Below are positions 8,044 to 16,715 of a stretch of 64,000 nucleotides of DNA, in pieces. A program made the translations under genes and the position numbers. The stretch covers positions 22,771 through 86,770 of the forward strand of contig CAJWBQ010000021.1 of NCBI GenBank assembly GCA_913020115.1. The letters run 5' to 3'. Source of the DNA: an uncultured Cellvibrionales bacterium (GTDB taxonomy: Bacteria > Pseudomonadota > Gammaproteobacteria > Pseudomonadales > Cellvibrionaceae). Each line of letters begins with the position of its first letter. The first letter of the stretch is position 1. The notes beneath the pieces are model-generated. The model was not told the DNA's origin. It searched no databases and worked only from the letters and a program-made list of their open reading frames with translations.

Positions 8044-9453
8044 ATGATTGAAGCTCACTGGACTTCTGTGTTGCCACCTGTGTTAGCCATTGGCCTCGCC
8101 CTTGTTACACGGCAGGTTTATCTAGCGCTATTTGCAGGTCTCTGGTTGGGGGTGTTTTTACTGGGCGATGCAGGGCCTATAGGCGCTTTAGCGGAGTCAA
8201 TTGAAACCGCGATAGCCGTTCTTAGCTCTCCCGGCGATGCCAGGGTAGTGGTTTTCACTTTGGTCATCGGCGCGTTTATCTTTACCTTAGAGCGCAGTGG
8301 TGCGGTGCGTGGCTTTGTGAGTTTTTTGGAGCGTTCGCGCTGGGTAAATAATGGCCGACGCGCTCAGTGCTTAGCATTCTTTATTGGCATTGTTATTTTT
8401 ATTGAATCGAATATCACAGTGTTGGTCGCCGGTACTGTTTCACGGCCCCTATTTGATCGCTTTAAGATCGCTAGGGAAAAGTTGGCCTACATAATTGACT
8501 CTACGTCGGCACCCATTTGCGTACTTATACCCTTAAACGCTTGGGGCGCGTTTAATTTAGGTTTGCTGGAAGGCTTGGGTGTAGAAAATGCGCTGGGTGT
8601 TTTATTGGCGAGTATTCCTATGAACCTGTACGCGCTGAGCGCAGTGGGCTTGACGGCGTTTACAATCTTTCGAAATGTTAATTTGGGCCCTATGGCCGCG
8701 GCAGAAACTCGAACGGCTGAAGGTATTGTGGGTGGCGTTGAGTTTGCCGTAAGTGAAGGTGAGCAGGTGCATGAACCGGCCGGCGGTAAAGTTCCAAGTT
8801 TAATGCCGATGTTACTGCCCATTCTGGCGTTGATTGCGGTTATGCCCATAGGGCTTTATGTCACGGGCGACGGTAATTTGTTCGCGGGTTCAGGTTCTAA
8901 GAGTGTGCTGTGGGCTAGCCTGTCTGGGTTGCTAGTGATATCGATTTTAGTACTGGCGCGAGGAGGCATGAGTTTAAATCGTTTAACTCAAACTTGGATG
9001 GAGGGGGCAGGGGGCATGTTGCCCATTGCGCTGGTATTGGTACTGGCTTTAGCCTTGGGTGGCGTCGCCAAGTCTCTTGGCACGGGTGTGTTTATGGCGA
9101 ACGCTATGGGTGACTCAATTGCTGTTTGGCTCATGCCCTTGGTGATTTTTTGGGTGTCTGGGGCCATTGCTTTTTCGGTGGGTTCAAGCTGGGGTACGTT
9201 TTCAATAATGCTGCCTATTGCGATACCCGTGGCGGCCGCAATTGGCGTAGACCCAGCTCTATTTGTGGCCGCGGTCTTGTCAGGAGGTATATTTGGCGAT
9301 CACGCCTCGCCAATTTCTGATTCAACAGTGGTGTCGAGTTTGGCGGCGGGAACTGAGCATATGGATCATGTGCGGACGCAAATGCCCTATTGCTTGTTAG
9401 CAGGAGGCATGAGTTCAGTTGGGTTTTTGGTGTTGGGGGCGATGATCTTATAG
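8044..9453 (+). CDS. nhaC: Na+/H+ antiporter, NhaC family
   Basis: 469-residue inner-membrane protein with about eleven or twelve hydrophobic segments spread over its whole length, in the NhaC (Na_H_antiporter) family. Recognisable family segments are FIFTLERSGAVRGF, FFIGIVIFIESNITVLVAGTVSRP and the C-terminal GGIFGDHASPISDSTVVSS, which carries conserved acidic and polar residues of the transport path. It would exchange sodium for protons, sensible in a marine setting. Family members can also move other cations or organic acids. The gene is alone on its strand after the LysR gene. Confidence 0.9.
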   Translation: MIEAHWTSVLPPVLAIGLALVTRQVYLALFAGLWLGVFLLGDAGPIGALAESIETAIAVLSSPGDARVVVFTLVIGAFIFTLERSGAVRGFVSFLERSRWVNNGRRAQCLAFFIGIVIFIESNITVLVAGTVSRPLFDRFKIAREKLAYIIDSTSAPICVLIPLNAWGAFNLGLLEGLGVENALGVLLASIPMNLYALSAVGLTAFTIFRNVNLGPMAAAETRTAEGIVGGVEFAVSEGEQVHEPAGGKVPSLMPMLLPILALIAVMPIGLYVTGDGNLFAGSGSKSVLWASLSGLLVISILVLARGGMSLNRLTQTWMEGAGGMLPIALVLVLALALGGVAKSLGTGVFMANAMGDSIAVWLMPLVIFWVSGAIAFSVGSSWGTFSIMLPIAIPVAAAIGVDPALFVAAVLSGGIFGDHASPISDSTVVSSLAAGTEHMDHVRTQMPYCLLAGGMSSVGFLVLGAMIL

Positions 9454-9554
9454 TTTCCTGATGGTGGCTCCCGCTACCGACCAACGCGGCATTAGGTTTA
9501 TAATGGCTCAATCTCGCTCCCCTCTATTGTTGAAACTGGGTACTGTATTCCGCT

Positions 9555-10061
9555 ATGTCCGTGCACAAATATCTTGCGAATTATCCTGCTAATCTAGTTG
9601 CTCAGGTACAAACGCTTATCGATGAAAAGCGCCTGGGTGACTTCCTTTTGCAGCGCTATCCAAAGACCCACGATATAGGCAGTGATCAAGCGCTTCGCGA
9701 TTATGTTGTGGCATTAAAAAATCAACACATGAAAAAATCCCCGCCTCTGAGCAAAATTGTCTATGACAGTAAGTTGCATTTAGTGCACAAGGCATTGGGC
9801 CTACACAGCTATGTGTCACGGGTTCAGGGCGGTAAGCTGAAAAGTAAAAATGAGATTAGAGTTGGTGCTGTTTTCAAGAGGTCGCCTGAAGTCTTTTTGA
9901 ATATGATTGTTGTGCACGAGCTTGCCCACTTGAAAGAAAAGGATCACAACAAAGCGTTTTACCGCCTGTGCCGGCATATGTTGCCTGAATATCACCAGTT
10001 GGAGTTTGATATGCGTCTTTACCTCATTCACTTAGATGATGGGGTTGATATCTACGGCTGA
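9555..10061 (+). CDS. YgjP-like (DUF45/WLM-type) metallopeptidase
   Basis: 168 residues. The zinc motif HELAH is at about residues 120-124, followed by KEKDHNKAFYRLC with a third histidine, and LEFDMRLYL. This is nearly the same as the C-terminal half of E. coli YgjP and identifies the gluzincin-like YgjP domain. It has no signal peptide, so is likely cytoplasmic. YgjP is linked to small-molecule detoxification or peptide turnover in E. coli, but its substrate is not established. It precedes the glutathione peroxidase gene by 83 bp on the same strand. Confidence 0.85.
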   Translation: MSVHKYLANYPANLVAQVQTLIDEKRLGDFLLQRYPKTHDIGSDQALRDYVVALKNQHMKKSPPLSKIVYDSKLHLVHKALGLHSYVSRVQGGKLKSKNEIRVGAVFKRSPEVFLNMIVVHELAHLKEKDHNKAFYRLCRHMLPEYHQLEFDMRLYLIHLDDGVDIYG

Positions 10062-10144
10062 TGGAGGCTGGAAAGAGAATAATGCTTGTAAATTTACTTT
10101 GTGTGCAATATATTTGTGCAAACATTAACTCGAGCGAGAGCACC

Positions 10145-10630
10145 ATGAATAGCGACTTATATGATATTCCCTGTACGACCATTAGCGGAGAAGAAACTAC
10201 CTTAGCCGCTTACAAAGACAAAGTGGTTCTCGTGGTTAATACGGCCAGTAAGTGTGGTTTCACTCCTCAATATGAAGGTTTGGAAGCCTTGCACAAAGAC
10301 TACGCCGAGAAAGGTTTGGTTGTTTTGGGCTTTCCCTGCAATCAGTTTAAGCAGCAAGAGCCAAAAGGCGATGGGGAGATTGCGAGTTTTTGCCAAATGA
10401 ATTTTGGTGTCACATTCCCATTGTTTGCCAAGTTGGATGTGAACGGTCCATCGGCACATCCGCTGTATACCTCTCTAAAAAATGCGGCGCCGGGGCTCTT
10501 AGGTTCGAAGGGAGTTAAGTGGAATTTCACTAAATTTCTGGTGGCGCCAAACGGGGCATCAGTCGAACGTTTCGCTCCAGCCACTAAGCCTTCTCAATTG
10601 GTTTCAGCAATCGAAAAACTGCTGCCCTAA
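10145..10630 (+). CDS. Glutathione peroxidase (cysteine type)
   Basis: 161 residues of the GPx/BtuE thioredoxin fold. The peroxidatic Cys37 sits in NTASKCGFTPQYEGL, with the catalytic Gln in FPCNQF (about 67) and Trp in KWNFTKF, completing the tetrad region. It uses Cys, not selenocysteine. It reduces hydrogen peroxide and organic hydroperoxides, often with thioredoxin in bacteria. I chose ATG 10145 over the longer frame from 10061, since the extra 28 residues match nothing in the family. It is followed by a terminator-like hairpin. Confidence 0.92.
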   Translation: MNSDLYDIPCTTISGEETTLAAYKDKVVLVVNTASKCGFTPQYEGLEALHKDYAEKGLVVLGFPCNQFKQQEPKGDGEIASFCQMNFGVTFPLFAKLDVNGPSAHPLYTSLKNAAPGLLGSKGVKWNFTKFLVAPNGASVERFAPATKPSQLVSAIEKLLP

Positions 10631-10641
10631 GTGCCATGAAT

Positions 10642-10692
10642 CCTTAATCGCTAGGCTGGCCTGACAGTCCGTCGATTAGGGCTTTTATTTTT
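10642..10692 (+). terminator. Probable rho-independent terminator of the gpx gene
   Basis: CCTTAATCG pairs with CGATTAGGG (nine base pairs, one G-U) and is followed by CTTTTATTTTT. It lies 12 bases after the glutathione peroxidase stop; its U-tract overlaps the 3' end of the convergent LysR gene. Confidence 0.6.
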
Positions 10693-11593
10693 CTGTATTA
10701 CCCATTGTAGTGGCTAATCTAGCAGACAGGGTATGCAGTGCTCGGCCTTTGTTGGCCAGCTTCCAAGCTATGAAATTGTGCTCAAGCTCTGCGTTTAAAC
10801 TCAGTGCCAATAAATGCCCACTGTCCAAATGACTTTGCGCGCGATGGCGAGGTAGGTGACCAATACCTAAACCCGCGCACAGGGCATGAATTTTTTGATC
10901 CATATTTTGCACGTAAAGCTTATCGCTATCGCCTAGACTGAGGCCCGCATTGCGTAAAATGCTAACTGTGGCGGTATCGTGGGTGATGACACGCCGCAAT
11001 TTTGGCAATGCTGCTTTTAAGGCTTCTGGTGAATTGGCCAGATGAGCTAAGGGGTGCTGGCTGGCTATTACTGGGATCATATCGCCATTGCCAATGGGCA
11101 GAGCTCGGAAACCCTTTTGGATTGGCACTGGGCCGGGTACACCGATCACTAGATCTACGCGGTCGTGTTCTAATGCTTCCCAGCCACCATTTAATACACT
11201 TTCACACACGTCAATCTCGACGCTAGAATGCTCCGTTAAGAAAGCCAATAGCTGTTTAAAAAACACTTCGTAGTCTAGTGTGGACTCCACGGCTATTTTT
11301 AGTCGCGGCTCCCAACCGCTGGCTACCTCACGGGCTTTGTCTGCTAATAGCGCGCTGGCTTTAAGAATCAAACGCCCCTCATCCAGCAGTAGACGCCCAG
11401 CAGGTGTGAGTACCGAACGGCGGCCCTGACGAACAAACACCGTGAGTTTGAGCTGCTCTTCGAGCTTCTGAACACCATAAGAGAGTGCTGATGTGGCTTT
11501 GTTCAGCTCTTCCGCTGCTTTTGCAAAGCTGCCTCTTCGGTCTATGGCATCCAGCAATTCCAAGGCTTCCAGGGTTATTGGTTGTGCGTTCAT
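10685..11593 (-). CDS. LysR-family regulator, YhaJ-like
   Basis: 302 residues, with winged helix (RRGSFAKAAEELNKATSALSY) and effector domain. It diverges from a glutathionyl-hydroquinone reductase gene that is followed by a pirin gene. In E. coli the LysR gene yhaJ sits beside the pirin gene yhaK and close to yqjG, and YhaJ responds to aromatic compounds, so this is probably the counterpart. The LysR box should lie in the 115 bp between 11594 and 11708; a dyad TTAGAACATTCTAA-like element is visible near 11620-11634. Confidence 0.88.
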   Translation of the reverse strand: MNAQPITLEALELLDAIDRRGSFAKAAEELNKATSALSYGVQKLEEQLKLTVFVRQGRRSVLTPAGRLLLDEGRLILKASALLADKAREVASGWEPRLKIAVESTLDYEVFFKQLLAFLTEHSSVEIDVCESVLNGGWEALEHDRVDLVIGVPGPVPIQKGFRALPIGNGDMIPVIASQHPLAHLANSPEALKAALPKLRRVITHDTATVSILRNAGLSLGDSDKLYVQNMDQKIHALCAGLGIGHLPRHRAQSHLDSGHLLALSLNAELEHNFIAWKLANKGRALHTLSARLATTMGNTEK

Positions 11594-11617
11594 ATTTACG
11601 GCCTTTTAATGTTCGGA

Positions 11618-11636
11618 TTATTAGAACATTCTAATC
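11618..11636. promoter_or_regulatory. Palindromic operator candidate between LysR and yqjG
   Basis: ATTAGAACATTCTAAT is a near-perfect palindrome (TTAGAA and TTCTAA around CA/T) in the shared intergenic region, of the T-N11-A form favoured by LysR regulators. It likely binds the divergently encoded YhaJ-like protein. Confidence 0.55.
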
Positions 11637-11708
11637 AGCTTGGGCCTCTTATTCAAATATAGATACTGTTTAAACTGACCCCACTTAATTCACTTCAGGA
11701 GAAACACT

Positions 11709-12638
11709 ATGGGTTTATTGCAACAGGGTCGCTGGGTTGATCAATGGTACGACACAAGCAGTCATGCTGGGGAATTCCGCCGTCAAGACAGTGCTTATCG
11801 CAAGGTGATTGGCGAAGGCCCATACAAGGCTGAAAAAGGTCGTTATAAACTGTATGTTTCCCTAGCGTGTCCCTGGGCGCATCGCACGCTTATTTTTTTA
11901 AAGTTGAAACAACTTGAAGATTATATTGAGGTCATCGTAGTTGACGCCTTGATGAAGGAAAATGGCTGGACGCTGAACGAGGCAGACTCGCCATTGGATT
12001 TTTTGTACGAGCTCTATTTGCAGGGTGATGCAGGATATGAGGGTCGCGTGACAGTACCCGTGTTGTGGGATACTCACAGTCATTCTATCGTCAATAATGA
12101 GTCCTCAGATATTATCCGAATGTTTAATTCAGCCTTTAACCATCTCACAGGCAATACTCTAGACTTTTATCCAGAGCACTTACACGATCACATTCATAGG
12201 CTAAACGATCGTATTTATTCAAGTATTAACAACGGCGTGTATCGAGCCGGTTTTGCAACCACTACAAGTGCCTACGAGGCGGCGTTTCATGAATTGTTTG
12301 AAGCCCTTGATTGGGTGGAAGATATTTTGGCCCATCAGCGTTATTTGGCGGGTAGTCAGCTGACAGAAGCCGACTGGCGTTTGTTTACTACTTTGATTCG
12401 TTTTGACGCAGTTTATTTTGGTCACTTTAAATGTAACTTGAGAATGCTGAGTGACTACCCTGCAATTAGTGGCTATATCCGTGAGCTTTATCAGGTGCCT
12501 GGAGTGGCCGCCACAGTAAATTTTGAGCACATTAAAACTCATTACTACGCGAGTCACGAGACAATTAATCCAACGGGAATTGTGCCCATCGGGCCCAGGC
12601 AAGATTTTACTGTTGCTCATCACCGCGAGCAGATTTAA
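11709..12638 (+). CDS. yqjG: Glutathionyl-hydroquinone reductase (YqjG/Ecm4 type)
   Basis: 309 residues. The signature SLACPWAHRT lies at about residues 51-60, with the catalytic Cys54; the omega-like xi-class GST helical domain follows (RYLAGSQLTEADWRLFTTLIRFD). These enzymes remove glutathione from glutathionyl-hydroquinones formed during quinone detoxification. ATG start with AGGAGA upstream. It is 14 bp before a pirin gene, which can act on or sense flavonols and quinones, and diverges from a LysR gene; the three form a likely quinone-response unit. Confidence 0.93.
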   Translation: MGLLQQGRWVDQWYDTSSHAGEFRRQDSAYRKVIGEGPYKAEKGRYKLYVSLACPWAHRTLIFLKLKQLEDYIEVIVVDALMKENGWTLNEADSPLDFLYELYLQGDAGYEGRVTVPVLWDTHSHSIVNNESSDIIRMFNSAFNHLTGNTLDFYPEHLHDHIHRLNDRIYSSINNGVYRAGFATTTSAYEAAFHELFEALDWVEDILAHQRYLAGSQLTEADWRLFTTLIRFDAVYFGHFKCNLRMLSDYPAISGYIRELYQVPGVAATVNFEHIKTHYYASHETINPTGIVPIGPRQDFTVAHHREQI

Positions 12639-12652
12639 GGAGTGCAATAGCT

Positions 12653-13522
12653 ATGAATACTTCTAATAGAGTATTACTGAATACGCTTGATGCTCAAGCA
12701 ACTAACGATGGTGACGGCGTTAGAATCCATCGTGTAGGTGGGCAGGCTTTGAATCAGGTTCTCGACCCATTTTTGATGATTGATGAAATTAATTCTGACG
12801 ATGCCGCTGACTATATTGGAGGGTTTCCTGAACATCCGCATCGCGGTTTTGAGACCATAACTTATATGAAAGCAGGGCGTATGCGCCATCGCGACCATAT
12901 GGGGAATGAAGGTGTCATTAGTGCGGGCGGTGTGCAGTGGATGACTGCCGGTAGAGGGGTTATGCATTCAGAGATGCCAGAGCAAGAGAGTGGGTTGTTG
13001 CAAGGTTTTCAGTTGTGGTTGAATTTACCGGCCGCCAGCAAAATGAAACCTGCGGCTTATTGTGACCTTCAAAGTCGCGACATAGCGGAAGTGAATCTTT
13101 CTGAGGGAGGGCAGGTGAGGGCGATCGCTGGAGATATTGAGGTGAATGGCGAAGCCGTATCGGGCTCTGTGCCGGGCCTGTCTGATCCCTTATCGACTCA
13201 AGCGGTGATGTTGGATGTTTGGCTCTCAGCGGGGGAGCAAGTCAATATTGGTTTCAAGGCCGAAAACCCTGCATGGGTCTATGTTTACGAGGGGAGTTTG
13301 CAGTTGCAGGCGGATGGAGATTTACAGCGCCGTCAGATGGGTTTGTTTTCAAAAGGTGAGATCTTGCCGCTTCAAGGGGGGGCTGTAGGGGCAAGGGCTC
13401 TGGTGCTGTCTGGTCGGCCACTCAAAGAACCTATTGTTCAATATGGTCCCTTTGTGATGAATTCTTCTGCTGAAATTGAGCAGGCATTTATAGATTACCG
13501 AAGTAATCAGTTGGCAATTTAG
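12653..13522 (+). CDS. Pirin-family protein (YhaK/YhhW-like)
   Basis: 289 residues with two cupin domains. The N-terminal metal-binding cupin has the family's HPHRGFET (about residues 61-68) and MRHRDHMGNEG (about 82-92) motifs, then GGVQWMTAGRGVMHSEMP. Bacterial pirins bind iron or other metals; some are quercetinases and some regulate. AAGGAG precedes the ATG. It lies 14 bp after yqjG and is almost certainly co-transcribed. Confidence 0.92.
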   Translation: MNTSNRVLLNTLDAQATNDGDGVRIHRVGGQALNQVLDPFLMIDEINSDDAADYIGGFPEHPHRGFETITYMKAGRMRHRDHMGNEGVISAGGVQWMTAGRGVMHSEMPEQESGLLQGFQLWLNLPAASKMKPAAYCDLQSRDIAEVNLSEGGQVRAIAGDIEVNGEAVSGSVPGLSDPLSTQAVMLDVWLSAGEQVNIGFKAENPAWVYVYEGSLQLQADGDLQRRQMGLFSKGEILPLQGGAVGARALVLSGRPLKEPIVQYGPFVMNSSAEIEQAFIDYRSNQLAI

Positions 13523-13607
13523 GCCTTAAAGTCGATTAGTTTTTTGAATTCCGGTAATCTAGGCGGCGCCCTTTTATCTCTTGATCCGCTCAATTATAGG
13601 CCTTCGT

Positions 13608-15125
13608 GTGACGTCAAAAAATCACAATCTGTACCATCATTATTTTGCCAGTTTTAGCCCCTACCTCGACAAGCTACTGCTGGAGACCGACAGTAAGCAA
13701 GTTTATACCTACCGCGATGCCGACTTAGAGTCGGCGCGTCTGGCGTGTTTTTTAGTCGCCCAGGGTCTGCAGCCAGGTGATCGGGTGAGTGCACAGCTGG
13801 ACAAATCGCCGGAAGCACTTTGGTTGTACTTGGCCTGCCTGCGAGCGGGTTTAGTTTTTCATCCTCTAAATACGGCTTATCAATCGGCTGAGCTCGGCTA
13901 TTTTTTAGTGAATGCTGAGCCGAGTTTAGTGGTGTGCGCCAGCGAGCGTAAAGAGCTGATAGCTGAGTTGGCATCAAGTGAAACCCGGGTACTCACTCTG
14001 AATGCTGACGGGGGTGGAACCTTAGTGAGCGGCGCGGCCTTTGTCCCCGAACAGGACATTGCCGACTTTGTTTCTGTTCATCGAGAGCCCGATGATTTGG
14101 CTGCGTTGTTATATTCCTCGGGTACCACCGGTCAGCCCAAGGGAATCATGCTCACCCATGAAAACCTAGCGAGCAATGCCAGCACGCTGGTCGAATATTG
14201 GGGCTTTAGTGCGGAAGATCGCTTGTTGCACGCTCTGCCCATATTCCACGTTCATGGTTTATTTGTCGCCCTGGGTTGTGTGTTTTGTAGTGGCGCCAGT
14301 ATGACTTGGTTACCCAAGTTTGATGCCGCGCAAACGCTTGCAAAATTGCCTGAGTGTTCGGTGATGATGGGCGTGCCCACTTATTACACTCGCCTGCTTG
14401 CTCAAGCTAGTTTTGATCGCTCTGGGCTCGGTAATATGCGTCTCTTTATTTCGGGTTCAGCGCCCTTACTTGAAGAGACATTTACGGCATTTGAGGTAAG
14501 AACTGGCCATACTATTCTCGAGCGTTACGGTATGTCTGAAACCAGTATGAATACCTCTAACCCCTTACTTGGCACTCGCAAGGCGGGCACAGTCGGGCTG
14601 CCTCTACCTGGTGTTTTGGTGAGGGTGGTTGATGGGCAGGGTGTTGTATTACCTGTGGGTGAGATAGGTAATTTACAAGTCAAAGGGCCTAATGTATTTA
14701 AGGGTTATTGGCGCATGCCGGAAAAGACGGCCGAAGACTTTAGTGCCGATGGGTTTTTTAATACGGGTGACAAAGGTCGCGTTGATGAGGAGGGCTATGT
14801 CTCAATTGTGGGGCGGGCAAAAGACATGATTATTTGCGGTGGGCTTAATGTATACCCCAAAGAAATCGAGTTGTTTGTTGACGAGCTGGCCGGTGTTTTG
14901 GAATCCGCGGTGATTGGTTTGCCCGACGCCGATTTTGGCGAGTGTGTTGCTGCGGTGCTTGTACCTAGTGGTGAGAAAACCTTGTTGGCGGAGGATGTTA
15001 TTGCTGAACTGAAGCCGCGCTTGGCCAATTTCAAGGTGCCGAAAAAGGTCTTTGTATTGGACGAGCTGCCACGCAATGCCATGGGGAAAGTTCAGAAAAA
15101 CCTATTGCGCAAGCAATTTGTCTAA
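13608..15125 (+). CDS. AMP-binding acyl-CoA synthetase, malonyl-CoA synthetase-like
   Basis: 505 residues of the ANL superfamily. The phosphate loop is YSSGTTGQPKG (about 166-176), the adenine motif RYGMSET, the hinge region DMIICGGLNVYPKEIE, and the C-terminal catalytic lysine lies in PRNAMGKVQKNLL. The closest match in memory is MatB-type malonyl-CoA synthetase, which makes malonyl-CoA from malonate and supplies fatty-acid or polyketide synthesis; a medium acyl-CoA ligase cannot be excluded. I chose GTG 13608 (AGG seven bases upstream) over TTG 13581. No malonate transporter or decarboxylase is adjacent. Confidence 0.8.
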   Translation: MTSKNHNLYHHYFASFSPYLDKLLLETDSKQVYTYRDADLESARLACFLVAQGLQPGDRVSAQLDKSPEALWLYLACLRAGLVFHPLNTAYQSAELGYFLVNAEPSLVVCASERKELIAELASSETRVLTLNADGGGTLVSGAAFVPEQDIADFVSVHREPDDLAALLYSSGTTGQPKGIMLTHENLASNASTLVEYWGFSAEDRLLHALPIFHVHGLFVALGCVFCSGASMTWLPKFDAAQTLAKLPECSVMMGVPTYYTRLLAQASFDRSGLGNMRLFISGSAPLLEETFTAFEVRTGHTILERYGMSETSMNTSNPLLGTRKAGTVGLPLPGVLVRVVDGQGVVLPVGEIGNLQVKGPNVFKGYWRMPEKTAEDFSADGFFNTGDKGRVDEEGYVSIVGRAKDMIICGGLNVYPKEIELFVDELAGVLESAVIGLPDADFGECVAAVLVPSGEKTLLAEDVIAELKPRLANFKVPKKVFVLDELPRNAMGKVQKNLLRKQFV

Positions 15126-15232
15126 GTTTTTTTAGCTCGACGAATAGGCTGAGGGCTTCCCATTGCATTCGTATTTAGGCGAGTTTGATGGAATAATCAG
15201 CAAGTTAACAATGTGTTTTTGAGGGCTGTACA

Positions 15233-15721
15233 ATGTTTATCCCCGTTTCTTCCGCGCAGGACATCGGGCAAGTAGCCGCGCTAGCCAATGAAATTTGGCG
15301 CGAGCATTACACGCCTATCATCGGTGAGGCTCAAGTCACTTATATGCTGGATAAGCTGCACTCAGCGGAAACCATTGGCGAAGAAATTCTTAGTAAGAAT
15401 TTCAGCTACTTTCTTCTTCGGGAAGGTGAAGACAGTTTCGGTTATTTAGGAATTCAGATGAATGGGCAGGAGGCTTTTTTAAGTAAGATATACATTGCCT
15501 CTCGGCGGCGGGGCCGCGGAGACGGAAAGGTTGCAATGAATTTTGCGGGGCAATTTGCTCGGGAGCAGGGCGCATCAGTCATGTCCCTGACCGTAAACAA
15601 ACACAATACCAATACAATAGAAGCCTATTATAAAATGGGTTTTGTTAAAACGGGCGAAAAAGTAGCCGATATTGGTGGTGGCTACTTTATGGACGACTAT
15701 TTGATGGCGTTGCGCTTATAG
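15233..15721 (+). CDS. GNAT-family N-acetyltransferase
   Basis: 162 residues with the GNAT fold. The acetyl-CoA pyrophosphate loop appears as RRRGRGDGK (about residues 89-97), and [17 protein letters not shown] is the usual motif B region ending in the YxxxGF turn. The substrate is unknown. It overlaps the convergent hpt gene by six bases. Confidence 0.85.
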   Translation: MFIPVSSAQDIGQVAALANEIWREHYTPIIGEAQVTYMLDKLHSAETIGEEILSKNFSYFLLREGEDSFGYLGIQMNGQEAFLSKIYIASRRRGRGDGKVAMNFAGQFAREQGASVMSLTVNKHNTNTIEAYYKMGFVKTGEKVADIGGGYFMDDYLMALRL

Positions 15722-16243
15722 CGGAACCACTTTGCCGATGTATGGTAGGTGTCGATACTGCTGTGCGTAGTCAATACCCACGCCGACTACAAATTCATCC
15801 GGAATCTGGAAGCCGCACCAGGAAACATCAACCTCAACCTCTCTTCGCTCGGGCTTATCAAGTAGCGTGCAGATTCTGATTGATGCGGGCTCGCGCAAGC
15901 TGAGAATTTCACACACCTTGCTGAGTGTGTTGCCCGTATCCACAATATCTTCAACAATAAGCAGGTCTTTTCCTAGGATATCGTCATCTAGGTCTTTCAG
16001 GATGCGCACGTCGCGCGAGCTTTCTGTATTGTTGCCATAGCTGGAGGCGGTCATGAAGTCGACCGAGTGAGGTACTTTTATGGCTCGGGCAAGGTCTGCC
16101 ATGAACACAAATGACCCGCGCAGCAAGCCAATCATGACCAATTTGTCTGAGCCTTGGTAGTATTCAGTGATCTCATGCCCCAATTCCTTTATGCGATCAC
16201 CTACAACTTGCTCTGTGATCATAACTTCAACGGTATGCTTCAT
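15716..16243 (-). CDS. hpt: Hypoxanthine phosphoribosyltransferase
   Basis: 175 residues, full family length. The PRPP-binding motif is [10 protein letters not shown] (about 97-106); the flexible-loop region SSYGN and the purine-contact region [22 protein letters not shown] are present. It salvages hypoxanthine (and guanine) to nucleotides. ATG start with AAGGAC six bases upstream. It is convergent with the GNAT gene. Confidence 0.93.
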   Translation of the reverse strand: MKHTVEVMITEQVVGDRIKELGHEITEYYQGSDKLVMIGLLRGSFVFMADLARAIKVPHSVDFMTASSYGNNTESSRDVRILKDLDDDILGKDLLIVEDIVDTGNTLSKVCEILSLREPASIRICTLLDKPERREVEVDVSWCGFQIPDEFVVGVGIDYAQQYRHLPYIGKVVPL

Positions 16244-16409
16244 TTTTTGTCCTTGGGAAATGCGATAAGTGTGTGGCGGAAGAATAGAAAGATAGTGTCG
16301 ACTTGTCCACTGCTTAATAAGCTTTACTTAGATCCACTTAAGGGCCCGGATTAAGCTAGAATTAGATTCTGGCGAATCATTGAAATACTTGAGTGAGCGG
16401 GGATACCGC

Positions 16410-16545
16410 GAATGGCATGAGCCCAGCGGGATAATGGTGGCAGCAAGTGCCTCGGCTTAGCTCGAGGGCTCTTGAAAAGCGTCATTGAGAGCCGGCAAAA
16501 AGCCAATTGAGATGCGGAAGCCCGCGAAATTTGGCGCTGGCGGGC
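16410..16545. other. Structured gene-free stretch upstream of recA
   Basis: The 472-bp gap between hpt and recA has no coding potential I trust. It shows two inverted repeats: GGCTCT/AGAGCC (16467-16472 with 16488-16493) and GCCCGC/GCGGGC (16520-16525 with 16540-16545), neither followed by a T-run. It could hold a small RNA or simply recA leader structure; I cannot decide. Confidence 0.3.
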
Positions 16546-16561
16546 ATCCTCAGAAAATATA

Positions 16562-16577
16562 CTGTATATATCTATAG
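16562..16577 (+). promoter_or_regulatory. LexA (SOS) box of recA
   Basis: CTGTATATATCTATAG matches the CTG-N10-CAG SOS consensus except for one change in the right half (ATAG for ACAG), and is flanked by TA on each side as in strong boxes. It lies 139 bp upstream of recA, so LexA should repress recA until DNA damage. Confidence 0.75.
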
Positions 16578-16715
16578 TACTGGTTGCGCGTACAGTGTTT
16601 ATGGCGTAAGCTTCTTTTCAGTCGGCTGAAAGGCCCGTCATCGAAAATCTTGCACGGCTTTCGTTAACGTTAAAATTATTCAAAATACTAAAATCGTTCA
16701 AACAAGAGGTGTCTC

